A DNA stretch of 64,000 nucleotides from Spirodela intermedia (GCA_902729315.2 LR746271.1:1451501-1515500), one strand, 5' to 3'; positions 42,701 to 56,400 are shown, counted from the stretch's first letter. Notes: generated by a model not told the origin, from the letters alone. Numbers and translations are program-made.

Positions 42701-45700
42701 AGGACCTGCCCAGATTTTTCCTGTGTTGACCAGCTGCACGAGACTGTATTGAACATTCCTGTCTTGATCGCAACATTTCTAATGCTAAATCCTTATAAAT
42801 GAGTAGAAGTTCGAGGAAAATCATCGATTCAACTAAATTCTCTAGTTGTTATCCTCATCTGAAACTCTTTGGTTTCTCTCTTTACTGTCTCCTGCGAATT
42901 CATTCTACTTTGTTATAGCACCTAGCATACCTTCATAGTTTCTTTGCATCTTCTTCCAGTGGCAGGGACTCGTTTCTGTTGAGAAACATAGGTTGAGTAG
43001 GGAATTGTATAGATAGAGGAAGGTTACCTTTGTCTCAGAGGACAGAGGGGTGGAACGTTGGAAATCGCCTCACTCTGCATTGACCTTTATCACCCCTTAA
43101 TAGGGAGGGAATCTTAATTTGATCAAAGTGCTCTCAGACTATTACAAAATTATCCCCATAACATGATCACTATTTAGATCTCTAACACTCCCCCTTAAGA
43201 GGAACTTTGAAAAAGTTCATCTTGGATGGTAACTTTGAAAAGTTCATCTTGGCTAGTAAATAAATAAGATCAACAAACACAAAGGTCGATATTAGGGAGG
43301 CTGATATTTCCTCCCTCAAAATTGATAGCTTTATACCTAGATACATTGGTGATGAGCATGCTGTTGAAGACGTTGTCAATGAATATGCTGATGGTGAACT
43401 TGAGGATGAAGATGTCGTTGATGATTGCACTGCTGATGAAGAACACACCTTGATTAACACAGACAAAACACTGCCAATCAACCTCACCTTGAAGATGAAT
43501 ACACCATCACAGAAATCAAACGACTGGATGAAGATGGATTTGATGCCCTCTAGACCAGAGGGCTGACATCGAACCTAGATTCATTCGCTTACCTTGGGAT
43601 TGGAAGGCTGCGACGGCTCTGATGAACATGGCTCTCCGTTGGGACAGGAGGATGGGAAGAATAGAAAGAAGACTTCAGCGGATCTCTCATTATCTTCCTC
43701 TAATACCCAATGTTATGATGATAGAACAGAATGGAGTAGACTGGTTGTGGCGTAGGTAAAATGTCCTCAGGTAGAAGATGAAGGTGGATGTGGAGATGGC
43801 AAAGGAAGCTCGACTGCTCTGATGGAAAGAAGTGATGATAACCTACCTCTTGAGGATGACGAGAAGTATATCGATGAGGAGGAAAAAAGCTTAGTAGGCA
43901 AGACCAAGGACAAACAAGACTAGCGAGATAATAAGGACCAAGGATGAAGGAACCTGATTCTGACGGAAAGAGGGGATAAGGACCTAGCGAGAATGGTAGG
44001 CTGAGGACAAAAAGGACTTCGCAAGATGATAGCGGCAGTAGCAATGAAAGTGTTGGGGAGAGCTCCTTTGCTAGACTATGACGATGCAAGACTGCCTCAT
44101 TGGACAGTGATGCTGGACTGCGCCGGATAGCACGGGATGATGTTGAGCTGTGTGGGACAGTGCCAGACGCTGTAGGATACGCTGGAGTGTGCCGAGGATG
44201 GCGCAGGACGGTGTGGAACAACGATGGATGTGCCGGACGGCATAAGACAACGCAGGATGACATTGGACTATGCAGGACGTAGTGGTACTGACGCCCTATC
44301 ATCATGGGACCGCATTACTGCCGTTGTAGGACCTTGTCGCTGGCATGGGACCTTGCTGGACGAAGATTAGATCTCTTGAAGTTGGATGGTGATGGTGAAC
44401 CACAGCGACTCCCACGGGAATAAGCTCTGATACCATGCTGAGAAACATAGATTGAGTAGGAAATTGGACAGATGGAGGAGGGTTGCCTCTGTCACGGAGG
44501 ACAGAGGGGAGGAACGGTGGAAACCGCCTCACTCTGCAGTGACCTCTATCACCCCTTAGAGACTGAACCCTACATAATTTTGATAAAAAACCTCAGGCTA
44601 CGATAAATTTTTTCCCATAACTTGGTCACGATTGTCTCTAACAGTTTCTAGTGTCAGAAAGTTATAAATAATCACTTTTTATCTCCACTTTAGGATATAA
44701 CTTATTTCTTCTGCAGCCTGGCCTTAGTGTGGGTTAACATGGAACCTACAGTTTTAAATCTTGTAATTCTCATCTATTTATGAATGTTTCCATGATAGAA
44801 GTTGGTTGTTTAGGTCTCGCTCTACTACAGAGGCAAAGACAAATTTCAAATTTTGGTAAGGAACCTGTGGAGGCACCAGAAGCACTTATTCAAGAGGCTG
44901 CTGTGTTGCATCAATTCGCTGAAGCTGCCTACACGGTTGTTTTCTTGAACTTGCTTTTATGTCTCATAAGATAATGGTATTTATTTGATTGTGTTATCAT
45001 ACAGGGCCTACTGCTTGATTTTGGGAGGAATCCAATTTTTTTTCCATGTGCATGGCTCTATAGGCAGGGAGTTCTAACTCCATGGATGCGCTGCAGGTAT
45101 ACTTTCTATTGAGTCGTGAAATGCAATACTTCCATCATACCGCAAATGTTTTTTGCTTTAGGTGCATAAACTCGCTAATTCTCAATGTTTTTCAATATTT
45201 TGCTTTGTGGCGTAGCAGTTATGACTCAATATATGTCTGATAGTTGCTCGCCTTAGAGCATGTGTCCTTCTTAAGCAAAGATTCGCTCCCCTCGCTCGCT
45301 GCATGAACATAACCTATGAATCCGAGAATGTAACCTTTTACCTCTTCATTGATGTGATAGTACTTCCGACAGCCATCTCCTGTCAAAAAATTACCACGGA
45401 CTGGAACTTGTTGCCCTCTTCTAGACGGCTGATCAGGCATGTCACCCAGAAATCTTCTAAAAAATAAATTGATCTTAGACATAAATGATCCCTGATTAAT
45501 TGCATGTCATTTTATAACAGAGAGTGCATTAAATATTTCATTTAATAAAATTCATGTATTTTTTTAATTCCTAGGAAATATTATATTGATGAAATATTGT
45601 CATGTGACTTGTGTAATGTCCTGATTGGCATTTGCTTCTAGTCATATAGTTTGTCATCTTCACAGGCGTCCCATGCTGGAAGGTGATAATTGGTGGCGAG

Positions 45701-47080
45701 GACATGCAGCAGCTTTTCTAAAGTATGTCAATATGCCACCGGAAGTCCTTCGACGAGGTCGTGTTTCCCAAGTAAGATAAGAGTGGCTGGGTCACATTTG
45801 CTGGTTCACCTAAGCTGTGTCATCTTAGAACTCTTCCTGCCTCATGTTGTAATCCCGGAGATCCCACGCACCACACACCAGAACTTCAGTTTTGAATACT
45901 TTTCCAGTAACTTCCTGCCAAAACATTTGATAGGCTGAAGTTCTCTTAACATGTCTCTTTCAGATTCACGGTTTCTTTCCTGTACTACGCGAAACTTGCC
46001 TAATCCAATGAACTTCTCCCATTAGTACCTTTTTTTCTGGATTTTCTTCCACTTCGCTGCTGTTATAACCATAACATGCTAATGCCCATCTACTTATTTC
46101 GTCATCTCAGCAATAGTTATAAAGCTATCTATGTGGTTTTGGAAATTATAAGATCTGAGATCAAAGAACTACGAATAATTCGTATTAGATGAAAAACAAC
46201 CTCTAGAACGGAAATAACAAAGATAAAGAACAGTAAAAGAACCCAGAACAGATGGAGGGTCGCATACAACCCTCCAGCCATTATTGTAGATGCACGACAT
46301 ACTAAAACTGGTTTTCCTTCCCCTCCTCCTTTCCAGCTCCGCCATTCCTTATATCCTCTCCTTTCCTTTCCTCATTTAGGCAGTTAGTCTCCTGCCATAA
46401 CCGCTCCTTCCCATAACGCTCCTTGCCATAACCGCTCCTTGTCATACTGCTCCTTGCCATAACTGCACCTACCCTCAATCATGCTGTCCATTATTGACTT
46501 ATTGGGCTTTGGGCGTTCTTCCTTCTAGCATATGTGCGTGGAGCCTTATCAGAAAACCTATTTTCTTTTATATTTTGATTTCGCAACCCTCTGGCTGCAT
46601 ATAAAAGGCGCTGGTTTCTTTTGTTTCCGACCTTTGTTTTTGTGATTCCTGTCCCTAAAACTCAAGGGAATATCCTACTTCTATTTGGAAATGCTGACTG
46701 CTCTTCACCGAGCAAACATGAAAGCTGGAAAGCTAATCTCCCCGTGTGGTTAGTCCAAGTGACCTACCCCACTTTGATTCAATCAGATATCTTAAACATG
46801 GTTTTTCCTGTATTGTTCATCTTTTTCTCCGATTAGAAAAAAAGATGATATCCGTGTGTTGTCCAGCATCCATTTGTCGTTCACAAAATCTTAGAAAATC
46901 TTCTTCACCAATTTTTGATAGGTAAGACGTGAGGCAGCGTACTTCATTGTGGTTCTGCATCATGTGAAAACAGTTGTTATTGCTGTACGTGGGACAGAGA
47001 CTCCTGAAGACCTCATAACTGATGGTTTATGTAAGGAATGTGTGCTTTCAGCTGACGACTTGGACGGCCTGTTACAGTAA

Positions 47081-47131
<51 letters not shown>

Positions 47132-50100
47132 GCACTGATGATCTAGCACTTCTGCGTGTACTACATTGACATCAATATAATTTATTTGTTGAGCGAAAGA
47201 GGGAATATAATCCTAATGGCGAGAAAGAAATATATGGAATTAAGTGATTTTCTTTATAAAGCATGAATCACAAGAATTTACCTTTCATTGGAAATAGATC
47301 CATCTAGGAAAACATTGTCTCTTGTTTCTTCTATTTTGTCTGTGATATGGGGAAACTCTGGCCTGCCTCACAACATTACCAAGGTCGATAATCTCTTTTT
47401 GAGGAACATGAACACAGTATAATAAACTTCCCTGTGATAGTCCTAGCAAGTATTTGGTTATGTCCGGTGTAATTTGAAATCAACCAGATCATTCATCTAA
47501 GCAATACTAGACAGGAAGCGATTCTCTTCATTCCGTGTGGCGATAAAATTTTATGTACTTGAACATCCATGTATTTGTTTCTGCTCCTTTCTGTGCTAAT
47601 AATCTACCTTTGTGCACCTTTAACATATGACCATGTATGTACAAAATTATTCAGCCTAAACTGTAAATCCTTTGGCTTTTTCAGTAGTGATCACTTGCCA
47701 TCTGAGGTGAGGCAAGGAGTTCTCTCATCTTTTCCACACTATGGGCATTCGGGGATTGTGGAATCTGCTCGAGAACTTTTCATACAAATTGATGGACAGC
47801 CTGGCAATGAAGGTCAGTGGTTCAGTTCATGGTAAAATTGTCTCCATTGGTTCATACCTTGCCTTCCTATTTTTTTCCTTAATTGTAAAAAAGTTAGCTC
47901 TAAACTTGGAACTTTCTCCATGGATGTTAAATAATGTCAACGTTGCACAATGCTACGCGATTAGCATCTTGAACGTGGTTTATTAATTCTATCCCAGAGG
48001 CAGTTCCTGTTGCCGGTTAGCCAATCATTAAATCCTCTCCCACTCATACATTTGATTTAGAATCTTGAGGAACAGACTCCAAAGATCAAAAAGCAAAATT
48101 TCTTCATTTCATGCTTCAATTTCACTGAATTTTGTGTCTGTAATCGCTGTTTATACTTTTTCAATAAATAAATAAAATTAACCTTAGACTGTAACCTGGA
48201 AGAGAGACAGAGGGAGCTTGGCTGTTAAAACATCTTTGTATTTCTGTGCGAGTGTTGATGGACCGTCTTTTTGTTTGTTACAAAGAAAGGACAGACTTAA
48301 TAGTTATTACTTAATGTGCATGATCATTCTCTTTATCTATGCTAGTGGAAGGTGGACATTTATTGTTAATATTTTAACACTTTATGATGGTTTCACGATG
48401 CTGATCTGGTTTTCTGCGATCCATGACAAAGGAGTTTGTAATTATTGGTATAATTATACCATGGAGAATTAAAATTTCGTGACAGAAAAATATTATTCTT
48501 AATCCTTTGGAAGACCATTTGTTGTTCAAAGTGCTGTTGAGGAAAATTACAACAGTCAATGGGAACTTTGGAAAAAGTTTTCTTTATAATGCATTGAGAT
48601 ACCACGGAAAGAATAATTGCAAACATTTATTCTGAATTTGGAATTTGGTGGTTGGCTGTACAAGGGTCTTATGTAGCTGTGCACTAAAGGTTTGAAAGAT
48701 GCTAGGACGAATTTTAATGGGTTTTAACTTGGACAGTTCATCTCGAAAATTAAGTACGTGGTACCTAAGGTTGCTGCAAATAATGAGAACCATGGTGTAA
48801 GATTGCTTTCGTTTGTCTAAAAAGCTGACATGTCTTCTCCACGCGGTTTCATTTAGTATTTCACCTTGCAATGGGACATCTGCACTGCCTATTCATTGCA
48901 TCTGGTCATGAATTTTGACCAACTGCCATATTTGGGTATATTCTAATGAATATTTTTCTAAAATCGTAAAGTTCACTATGCCAATGACACCCAAATGATG
49001 AACCATAATTAACAAATTGAATATTTAGTTATCTAGTAAAGTATGGCAGCTTTTCATGAATATCCAACTTTGTATCATTCAATTTTGGTTGCTCTAAGAT
49101 CTGGTGACTAATAATCTTCTTTGGAGGCTGAAAATCTGCGTCGGCCATCCAAACTTGTCTCGGCTGACGAATCTTAGTGTACCTATCTCTGATCTATAAA
49201 TAGTTGCATCAGCAGCATTCGAATCGAAAGAGTACGGGCGGTTATCAGCCTTCATTATTTCTACTGAATAGTCTTCCTTCCAAAAGACGAGAATGTGGTT
49301 AAGTTATGAGGGAATAGTTGGAGTTAGATGAGGTTTGTATGTGGATCGTGTTGTTGGATTCTTTCAAGTCTCCTTTTTCACCTGAGCAGTAGGGGTGGAT
49401 TGTTAACTGACCTTAATCACCTAAATAAGCATCTTTGATGACGTATTAAGGACCGCAATTGAGTTGAAATTAAAATGATATTGAGTTCGATTAGTTGTTG
49501 ATTTATATGTTTTCCCCTTCAAGTTTTTGATAGAATCCATGCCTCCGTGAAAAACAAATGATGATTATGGTCCTGTCTTGCGGATGAGATTTTCAAAAAA
49601 AAATTGTTTGTTAACGAGGCGTAATGACCATTTACCAAACCTGCCTAATTCACTGTACTGTGATATGTGATTAGGATCCGAATCTGAGTGTGCACACTGC
49701 AATTTGATGAATGACGAATATTTTGCCAAGTAAAATGGTGGAAGCCTTATTTTTTTCTTTCCCTCTCATTCGATTAATAGAGACCAGCGTTTATAAATAT
49801 AAGGAGCCGTTTGTTATGTTATAAATATGACGAGTAACCCAATAAATTGACCGTCCCGTGCATCTCAGTCTACAAGAGAATGCTGCTCACGGCTACTCAT
49901 TAATCTGGGTGGTTTAGAGGCACAACATTTTGGTAAACATTTGTGGACGATAGACAACTGCTGTGTACCAAGGGTTACTCCTGTCCAGATTATCATCATT
50001 TTTCCAGCGATTTCAAAGTCACATTTAGGATACCATTCACAACCAAAAATTAAAATGGTGTGTTTCAGGTCCCTGGAAGAATAGCAATAGAAAAGAGAGA

Positions 50101-53100
50101 AGAAGAAAATTCTGGAATAGCTTGGAGCTGGTTGTCTCTGCTGATGGTGAGGTGAAAACTAGATAGAAATATGGCATTGGTCAAACTGCCAATTTTTCTG
50201 TTGCCATCACCTTCTCCAAATCTTTTATCACCCCTTCTAATTTCCTACCGGAATTCTATGCCTTCACTAATGTTTTTCTTTCCTCCTCTCCTCTTCTCTG
50301 CTCTACCAGAACAGGCTGATTAATTAGTCAGGATGTGAACACAAAGTTTTCTTTCTAAAAAAAACCTGACATATTACGTGTGATATGTGAAGGTTCCTGC
50401 TGTTCTGTTGATAATAGATGAACCAAAAATCAAGATTCACCATCGTAGGTTTGTGGTCATACTTGCAAACCTTAGGGATATTTGTTAGGTGATAACTTAC
50501 TGCAGTAGCTGGAATTTGAATCAATAATTTTCATTTTTTTTCTAAAGCATAAAGGGATGTCTATATTTTTTTTCGTATTTATTTATAAAAGGATTTATGA
50601 ACAAGAAAATAAATATCCAAAAAATATTATAATTATAAATCTCACTATTCTAAGCCTTCCTACTCCATTTCCTCAAACCTGCCCTCATTTTCCCCATTCT
50701 GAAGTGGGCGAAGATGGGGAAACAGTGCTGTCTGAAGGCTGGTAGTTGGCAATGTGGCAGGTAGTGATGGTGTTGGAAGATTTGGAAGTAGGAATCGCAG
50801 CCACTACAGAGCAGGCAGAGATGATGGTAGATAAGATTCTCGATTGACTGTCGTGTTCTGACTCATGCTTATCAACTCTACTTATATAGAAGTTGGTGTG
50901 CTTCACATGCAGATCAGTTTGGTCGAAAAATAATTGGGAGTATTTGCGTGGAAGCCAATAAAATGTCATGCATATCACCCATCTCCAAGCAGCAACCATC
51001 GCCCCCTGTGTAATCTATGGATTTGTAGACTTCTATTCTTGAGGATGAGAACTCATTACCTGAAATCAGATCATGGATCATTCGGTGAAACTGAACCGGC
51101 AATATCTTTGCAAAGTATTTTTCATTTGTGCCTTTGAAATGTCGTGCTCTATTATGATTGACAATTGGATTAATTGATGTGCTATAATTACTTTGATTAT
51201 TATTCAAGCTTAACCTTTTTCTCAGGTTCTACAATTCAGTGTAAGTTATACAATCGTGCATTTCCTGCACTATTTTTTTCACGATTGCTTTCTGTGCATA
51301 ATTTGCAGATGCCTTCCCTTCTGAAAGTGGTGGATTTCTTTCATCACTGCTTGGAATGGGATGTGAATGCCAGGGGTACAAGATCCGTATTATTGGACAT
51401 TCTTTGGGAGGTGCTGTTGGCACAATGCTTGGAATAAGGGTGAGTCCTGTGTGCATGCAAACTTTTGTACATTTTGTATTGACATTAATTATATTGATTG
51501 TATCATAAGTTGTTGCATATGTTCAATTGATTGCCATGTTTCTATGTATTCATCATAGAGTCAATGTCCTTCAAGAAAAATATTATTTTGATCTGAGGGT
51601 TTTATAGAAAAATAAGATCCAATGATATATTTTTTTTGGCAGCTCTGGATAGACGACGGCCTGACTATTGAGAAGACCGGGATTCTGGACATTCATTTTC
51701 CAATTATAGTTTAAATGAGAATTGAAAATATCTTGATTTAGAAATAATTGTTATAGAGTCTTTGGCGTTATGGGGTGATTATGAACCAGTTATAATTGAA
51801 ATTTACTTTAATCAACACATTATGCACCTTTCTTCTTCTCTGCTACCTGGTGTCCTTGAGGGCCCCCTTAACTAAATCGAAGAGTTGTAAAAAAACCGTT
51901 CTCCGTGCTGGAACTATCTCTTACATCATGGCCGAGTTTGTTTCTGGGAGTGACCGGATTGCCATGTCAGAGAGCAAGATTGTTCATGTAGGTAGTATTG
52001 TGTGGTTTTGGAGAATCGTTCCCTCAAAGAAGGGGTACTCAAAAATTCTGTGGTAGTATTGTGTGGTTTTGGAGATCCCTCAAAGATGGGGATCTGGGCA
52101 AGTTCAAATCGGGAAAATCCAGTTTCCATAGACCTGACCGGCCAGCCAGACCTGCTCAGAACATCTGGTTGTCTGGCTTGTGTGCGAAGGCCAATTTGTT
52201 GCTCATGCACCCAGATTCAGAAATTCCAGGACTATTCAGCCTCTAAACATGCTGATTCTCTCGATTTTGCGCGTTCCATTACACAAACATATGGAAAGAT
52301 TGGGGGCCGGGGGGGGGAGGGGGGGGGTTGTTTGGATGGAATATTTGGATTCAGATCCGAATCAATCCCACCTTTTTCTTCTTTTTTTCGGCTTACGCAT
52401 TTTTTTAAATTGCTTCTCAAACTTCTTTTTAAGATCGGGTAACATATGAGATCTCTTTGCCTGCAGTTGTATCGGCGATACCCAAATTTACGTGTTTACT
52501 CCTATGGAACACTTCCATGTGTGGACAGAATTGTGGCCGATGCTTGCTCAGAATTTGTGACCAGGTAGCTGAGATTCAATTTATTTTTTTTTACACGACG
52601 ACAATCCCTTTTTTAACCTTCTCTCGTCTTTCCAGCGTTGTATACAATGATGAGTTTTCTGCACGCCTATCAGTCAACTCTATTATTAGACTTCGCGCTG
52701 CAGCAATGACAGCTCTTTCTGAAAATTCTTCACCCGACTCTGCAATGATACATAAAGTAGTCAGACGGATTTTGCAGTCAAACAGAGCCCAAGGAAATGG
52801 AGATAATGAGAACGTTTCGTCGAGCTCTCATCAACCCGCTAAAACAGTACACGAGAACAGTAATCAGAGAAGTAGGAGGAAGCGCATTAAATTTACTGTT
52901 AAAGGTGGGGTTTTTCTCTGCAGTCATGCACTTACCTGCTTGCTGTATATGCCTTCCCATAGCCCTTGCAAAACTCTGAGGAATGATGTCCGTATGCTTG
53001 AGTCTAATGGCGTGTCTGATTTAGGAGGTTGTACATTCAATGCAGGGAGTGGTGGGCACAATCATGATTTTCTGCATCGGGAGGAAAGTCACTTAATTGA

Positions 53101-53753
53101 TGGAGATTGTTCTAGGGCTCTGGAGGATTTTAATGACGAAGACGTTTTGGAGCAGGCAGATGGTGGCAATGGATCTGATGGGTTGAACCCTTATGAGGAT
53201 CATGCTCTGGATCACATCCGATCACCCGTCAAGGTGTCTTTAGGGGAAACTGCAGAAATGTTTCTTCCTGGTCTCATTATTCACATAGTACCCGAACAAG
53301 GAAGGTCACTGTCTTTGTGGAGCTGGAGGATCCAGCATAGCCAGAATGGGTATCGAGCTCTCCTTGCAGACAGGGAAGATTTTAAAGACATTGCTGTCAC
53401 ACCATATATGTTCCTCGATCATCTGCCTTGGAGGTACCAATGCTAATTTCGCTCTAATAATAGTATTTGATGTGAAATGTTGGTCATATGCACACCGGAA
53501 TTAGCTTAAACGGCCTTATTAATGTTCTAGAAAGAAATCAACAATGCTCTACGATTCTTTCCTCCCTCCTTAGTTTCCTTATAATAGCTGATATTCTTAC
53601 CAAATCACTTGGCATTCTTTCTGACCCACTACACGTCCCTCCTTTTTCTGGTCTGCTTCCAGGTGCTACGACGCAATGCACAAAGCTCTTGAGACAAAGA
53701 GGAGCAAAGACCGGCTTGATGCTAACTTGTTGAACGGGGAAAACATAGTCTAG
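36774..53753 (+). CDS. Membrane-anchored class-3 lipase, diacylglycerol-lipase-like
   Basis: Thirteen exons: 36774-37082, 39293-39431, 42103-42319, 42401-42501, 44814-44935, 45005-45096, 45666-45771, 46922-47076, 47685-47812, 51309-51439, 52467-52564, 52636-53433, 53663-53753. All introns are GT-AG and phases close (2,487 nt, 828 residues). Four hydrophobic segments lie in exons 1-3 (two in exon 1, then TVITMSQIVGALYLTIITV and IIFFPILVWGVVILQCF), followed by an alpha/beta-hydrolase domain. VVIAVRGTETPEDLITD precedes the nucleophile elbow GHSLGG (Ser488). The probable acid is Asp538 (VVYNDEFSARLS) and His795 lies in FLDHLPWR, as in animal sn-1-specific DAG lipases. Likely hydrolyses the sn-1 ester of diacylglycerol at a membrane; Arabidopsis At1g05790 is the relative I recall. 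ATGGCG at 36,774 was chosen for context; an in-frame ATG at 36,663 would add 37 residues. Introns 4 and 7 hold repeats. Confidence 0.9.
37083..39292 (+). other. Lipase intron 1
   Basis: This 2.2-kb AT-rich intron, GTAATC to TATCAG, has no gene or recognised repeat. Confidence 0.7.
39432..42102 (+). other. Lipase intron 2
   Basis: This 2.7-kb AT-rich intron starts GTAAAG and ends ATTCAG. The acceptor at 42,102 rather than the CAG five bases later is required to keep frame (phase 1). No gene is seen. Confidence 0.7.
42977..44643 (-). mobile_element. Complete non-autonomous LTR retrotransposon (TRIM/SMART-like) in lipase intron 4
   Basis: The LTRs are 42977-43187 (211 bases) and 44436-44643 (208 bases), both TG...CA in this orientation and clearly similar (GAGAAACATAG, GGACAGAGGGG, GCCTCACTCTGCA). 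The element is flanked by a perfect 5-base target duplication GTTTC at 42972-42976 and 44644-44648. GCTCTGATACCA (44424-44435), the exact complement of the plant initiator-Met-tRNA primer site, abuts the right LTR. The polypurine tract (reverse complement of CTCCCCCTTAAGAGG, 43188-43202) abuts the left LTR. Hence the element is on the minus strand. The 1.2-kb interior has no gag or pol motif; it has GAA/GATGA-rich and short repetitive stretches. It must have moved using enzymes from another element. Confidence 0.92.
46391..46470. repeat. Short minisatellite in lipase intron 7
   Basis: Five imperfect units of CCATAACCGCTCCTTG (16-20 bases) occur in a row. They lie in a 400-base GC-richer patch of the 1.15-kb intron 45772-46921, which may be a solo LTR; I could not define its ends. 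Confidence 0.75.
47083..47129. repeat. (CT)n microsatellite after lipase exon 8
   Basis: A pure CT run starts 7 bases after the exon 8 donor (CA/GTAACG at 47,076/47,077). Confidence 0.95.
47813..51308 (+). other. Lipase intron 9
   Basis: This 3.5-kb AT-rich intron, the largest of the gene, separates the exon ending QIDGQPGNE from the one carrying GHSLGG. No gene or recognised element is seen. Confidence 0.65.
51991..52100. repeat. Direct duplication of about 61 bases in lipase intron 10
   Basis: A 24-base block starting GGTAGTATTGTGTGG occurs at 51991 and 52052, each followed by a CCCTCAAAGA block. It looks like a local tandem duplication. Confidence 0.7.
52302..52328. repeat. Poly-G tract
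   Basis: Three G-runs, the longest 9 bases (GGGGG CC GGGGGGGGG A GGGGGGGGG), lie about 140 bases before lipase exon 11. The tract is a potential G-quadruplex; run lengths may also be unreliable in assembly. Confidence 0.8.
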
Positions 53754-54619
53754 GCTACGTGTCCATAGATTTCAGATGGTATCGATATCTTTTCCACAGG
53801 CATATTACTCGAATCAGAGACCAGTTTTACATTATCAGGAACCAATCCACACACTTACGTGAAGATTTTGTCCGCAAGAACTAATATAGGATATGAGACA
53901 GCAGCGCTTCATATCATTCATAATTGGTTGGATTCAACAGTTCAGTGTTGTATTCTCCCCAACCCCCCCCTTTCCAAGTTGTAATATCTACATGTTCTGT
54001 AGTGTTCATTGTAATAATGTGTAAGGTCAATTCACCTTTTTTCTGGAGAAAACTAGACATAACTCGTTATTGCGAGGAACTCCAGATAATACTAATATTA
54101 ATATTCTTCACCATTTTAGTCATCATTATGTGCAATTACTGGTGCCTCCTATCCACAGGGTATCTTCTTGAGCTCAAAGTAAGGGTGTTATCAGATGGCC
54201 CATCGTGGTATCATGGATGCTTCTTCATCCTACAGAATCCCAGGTTCTTCTGTATAGAAAAAAGGCATTCGATGGTTTCAATACGTTATGTAATGACTAT
54301 TCAATCATCTGATGATCTGTATTAACATTTCACGTAGATTTTTTTAAACTGAATTTATCAAAAAAATATGTCCTTGGCGCAGGATCTAACCTTTTTGGGT
54401 GCTTTTTTGTTTCAGCTTTCTACTTTAAGGAACTTAGAATCAGATATAGAGGTAGCATCAGGTTAAATCGACTGATATGCTCTTAAGATTTTTCGATGAG
54501 GCCTGATGATTTTGAAGCTTCCAAGAACGGATTGATCCGGGTCAATTATAATGGGCTCACCATGGTTCGATCTGTTTTTGGCCATTCATTAAGAGTAATG
54601 TGTACTCTAACTGATTAGT

Positions 54620-54666
<47 letters not shown>

Positions 54667-56400
54667 AAGCATTTTTATTTTTTTCTACGTATCCAAATAT
54701 TTTATGTTGCCTCTTCCTCATCTGTGACACAAACTCTTCAAATGTTTCCATAGTTTGTTCTCAGATGGTAGATAATTTGATAATAAATATGCACACACAA
54801 TGACTAGAAGTGAAGTTTAAGAAATATTACTAAACTTATCCACCAAATTATTTTTACTATCGTTAATAGTAAATAATTTGATACTTTCCTTGTTCCTTAT
54901 CTACAATTTTATTTTTTCTGAAATAACTGCATTTATTTTCCTTCCTTCCTTATCTGCTTTATCCTTGATGGGTTCTCATCAAAACTGTCTTAAGAGTTAA
55001 CAAAGAAACGCAGAATATAATAATGGCGGCAATGTGTGAATTTCTATGCAACCAGTTATGACTAGCATTAGTTAAATCATAGAAAGATTCAGCAAGCAGA
55101 TATTTATCTATATTATGCTTGTAATTTGGTAGATATCGAAGGCTAAACCATGTTTTACTGTTTTTCATATGTACAGATGCCAGCAGCAATTGGTGGAATG
55201 CTCCAGCGATTCAAAGGAAAAAGATTACGAAGTAATGGATTTCAATAGATCAAGAGATCAAATGCTAAACTGGAAAGTAAGTAGAACACACCATTTACAG
55301 ATCACAGCAAAAAAAGAAATTAAATTTCTTCAAACGCAATCAGATTATACCTCAATATATTTATTAAAAAAATATCTTCAGATTAGCCATTTTACCAAAA
55401 ATTTACTTCCCATTTGGATATTCTTCAACACATGCAAGGAATTTTAAAATAATACGAAAAATATAATTCAATAAAATTCACGAAATTCCACTTTTTTTTT
55501 TCCCATTTGACTTTTATATGACAAAAATAAATACATATGTTTCCCCATTTAGAATGGTATGTAGCTACAGCAGACTTCTGACCATTTCAGATATTCAGGA
55601 TTGACGACCATATTAGAACTAAAAAGTCAAAACCTCTGCAATTTTTCACGACCTCCAGCTGTTGACTAGCAATCTGAGCACCCAACGCTATTCGCTTAAA
55701 TTCTTCAGAAACATATCCAGCCGTCAGGCTCTCATCCAGGTCAAAGAGGGAACCAAAGATCTAGGAAGCAACACCTCCCTGTTCCTTTCTTCTACACAAC
55801 ATTACGACCTTCTGAGAGGAGGAAGGCGCTTTTTGGGGGAAAAAATGGCATCTTGAGACCTGAAAAATGCATATTTCATTAAGAATAACAGAAATTTCCA
55901 TAGTCTTAATGTTTCTTCTATTTTTTAAATATCAGGGTCTTAAAAATGCTGATTTTCTATATATATATATATATATATATATTACAGATGAAGATTTATC
56001 AGATTCAACTGTGCCGTCCAGTCTGAATCTTGGAAAATAAAATTAATTTGAAAAATAGAATGGTAATGATTACAAAATAAAAAATGTATTAAAATAATTT
56101 GGAAAGTATTTCATTTTTCACATGTTTCATACGAATAGATGGTGATGTATCATATCTTCCGACACTTGTTCATCCTTGTCAATGAATTATAATCTACCAG
56201 AAAAAAAATCATTTATTAGAAAGTCCCCATTGTAAGATTGCGTCAGATTGCTTCCTATGACTTCCACGATCATCAGGAAAAAGAAAGCTATTTATTTGGA
56301 AAATAAAGATAAATAATTAAAATGAAATAATTCTCCCTCATGGATGATCTAGAAAATACATGAAATAGACGTCTTTTTGACTGGTGAAGTAGGATAAGTA
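53754..56400. other. Lipase 3' flank / intergenic
   Basis: No gene is supported. (GA)n lies at 54,622-54,661 and (TA)n at 55,959-55,982. One exon-like piece at 55,176-55,276 (CQQQLVECSSDSKEKDYEVM, preceded by TACAG and followed by GTAAGT) has good borders but no partners that I can identify. Confidence 0.5.

Noticed and set aside
43700-44305. 201-residue minus-strand frame inside the LTR element at 42,977.
   Set aside because: It is in the element's sense direction but shows no gag, protease or other domain, and the sequence is short-period repetitive; not called as a gene.
55176-55276. Possible extra 3' exon of the lipase (TACAG before, GTAAGT after).
   Set aside because: The lipase already closes in frame with a stop at 53,751; no partner exon follows and the peptide is unrecognised.
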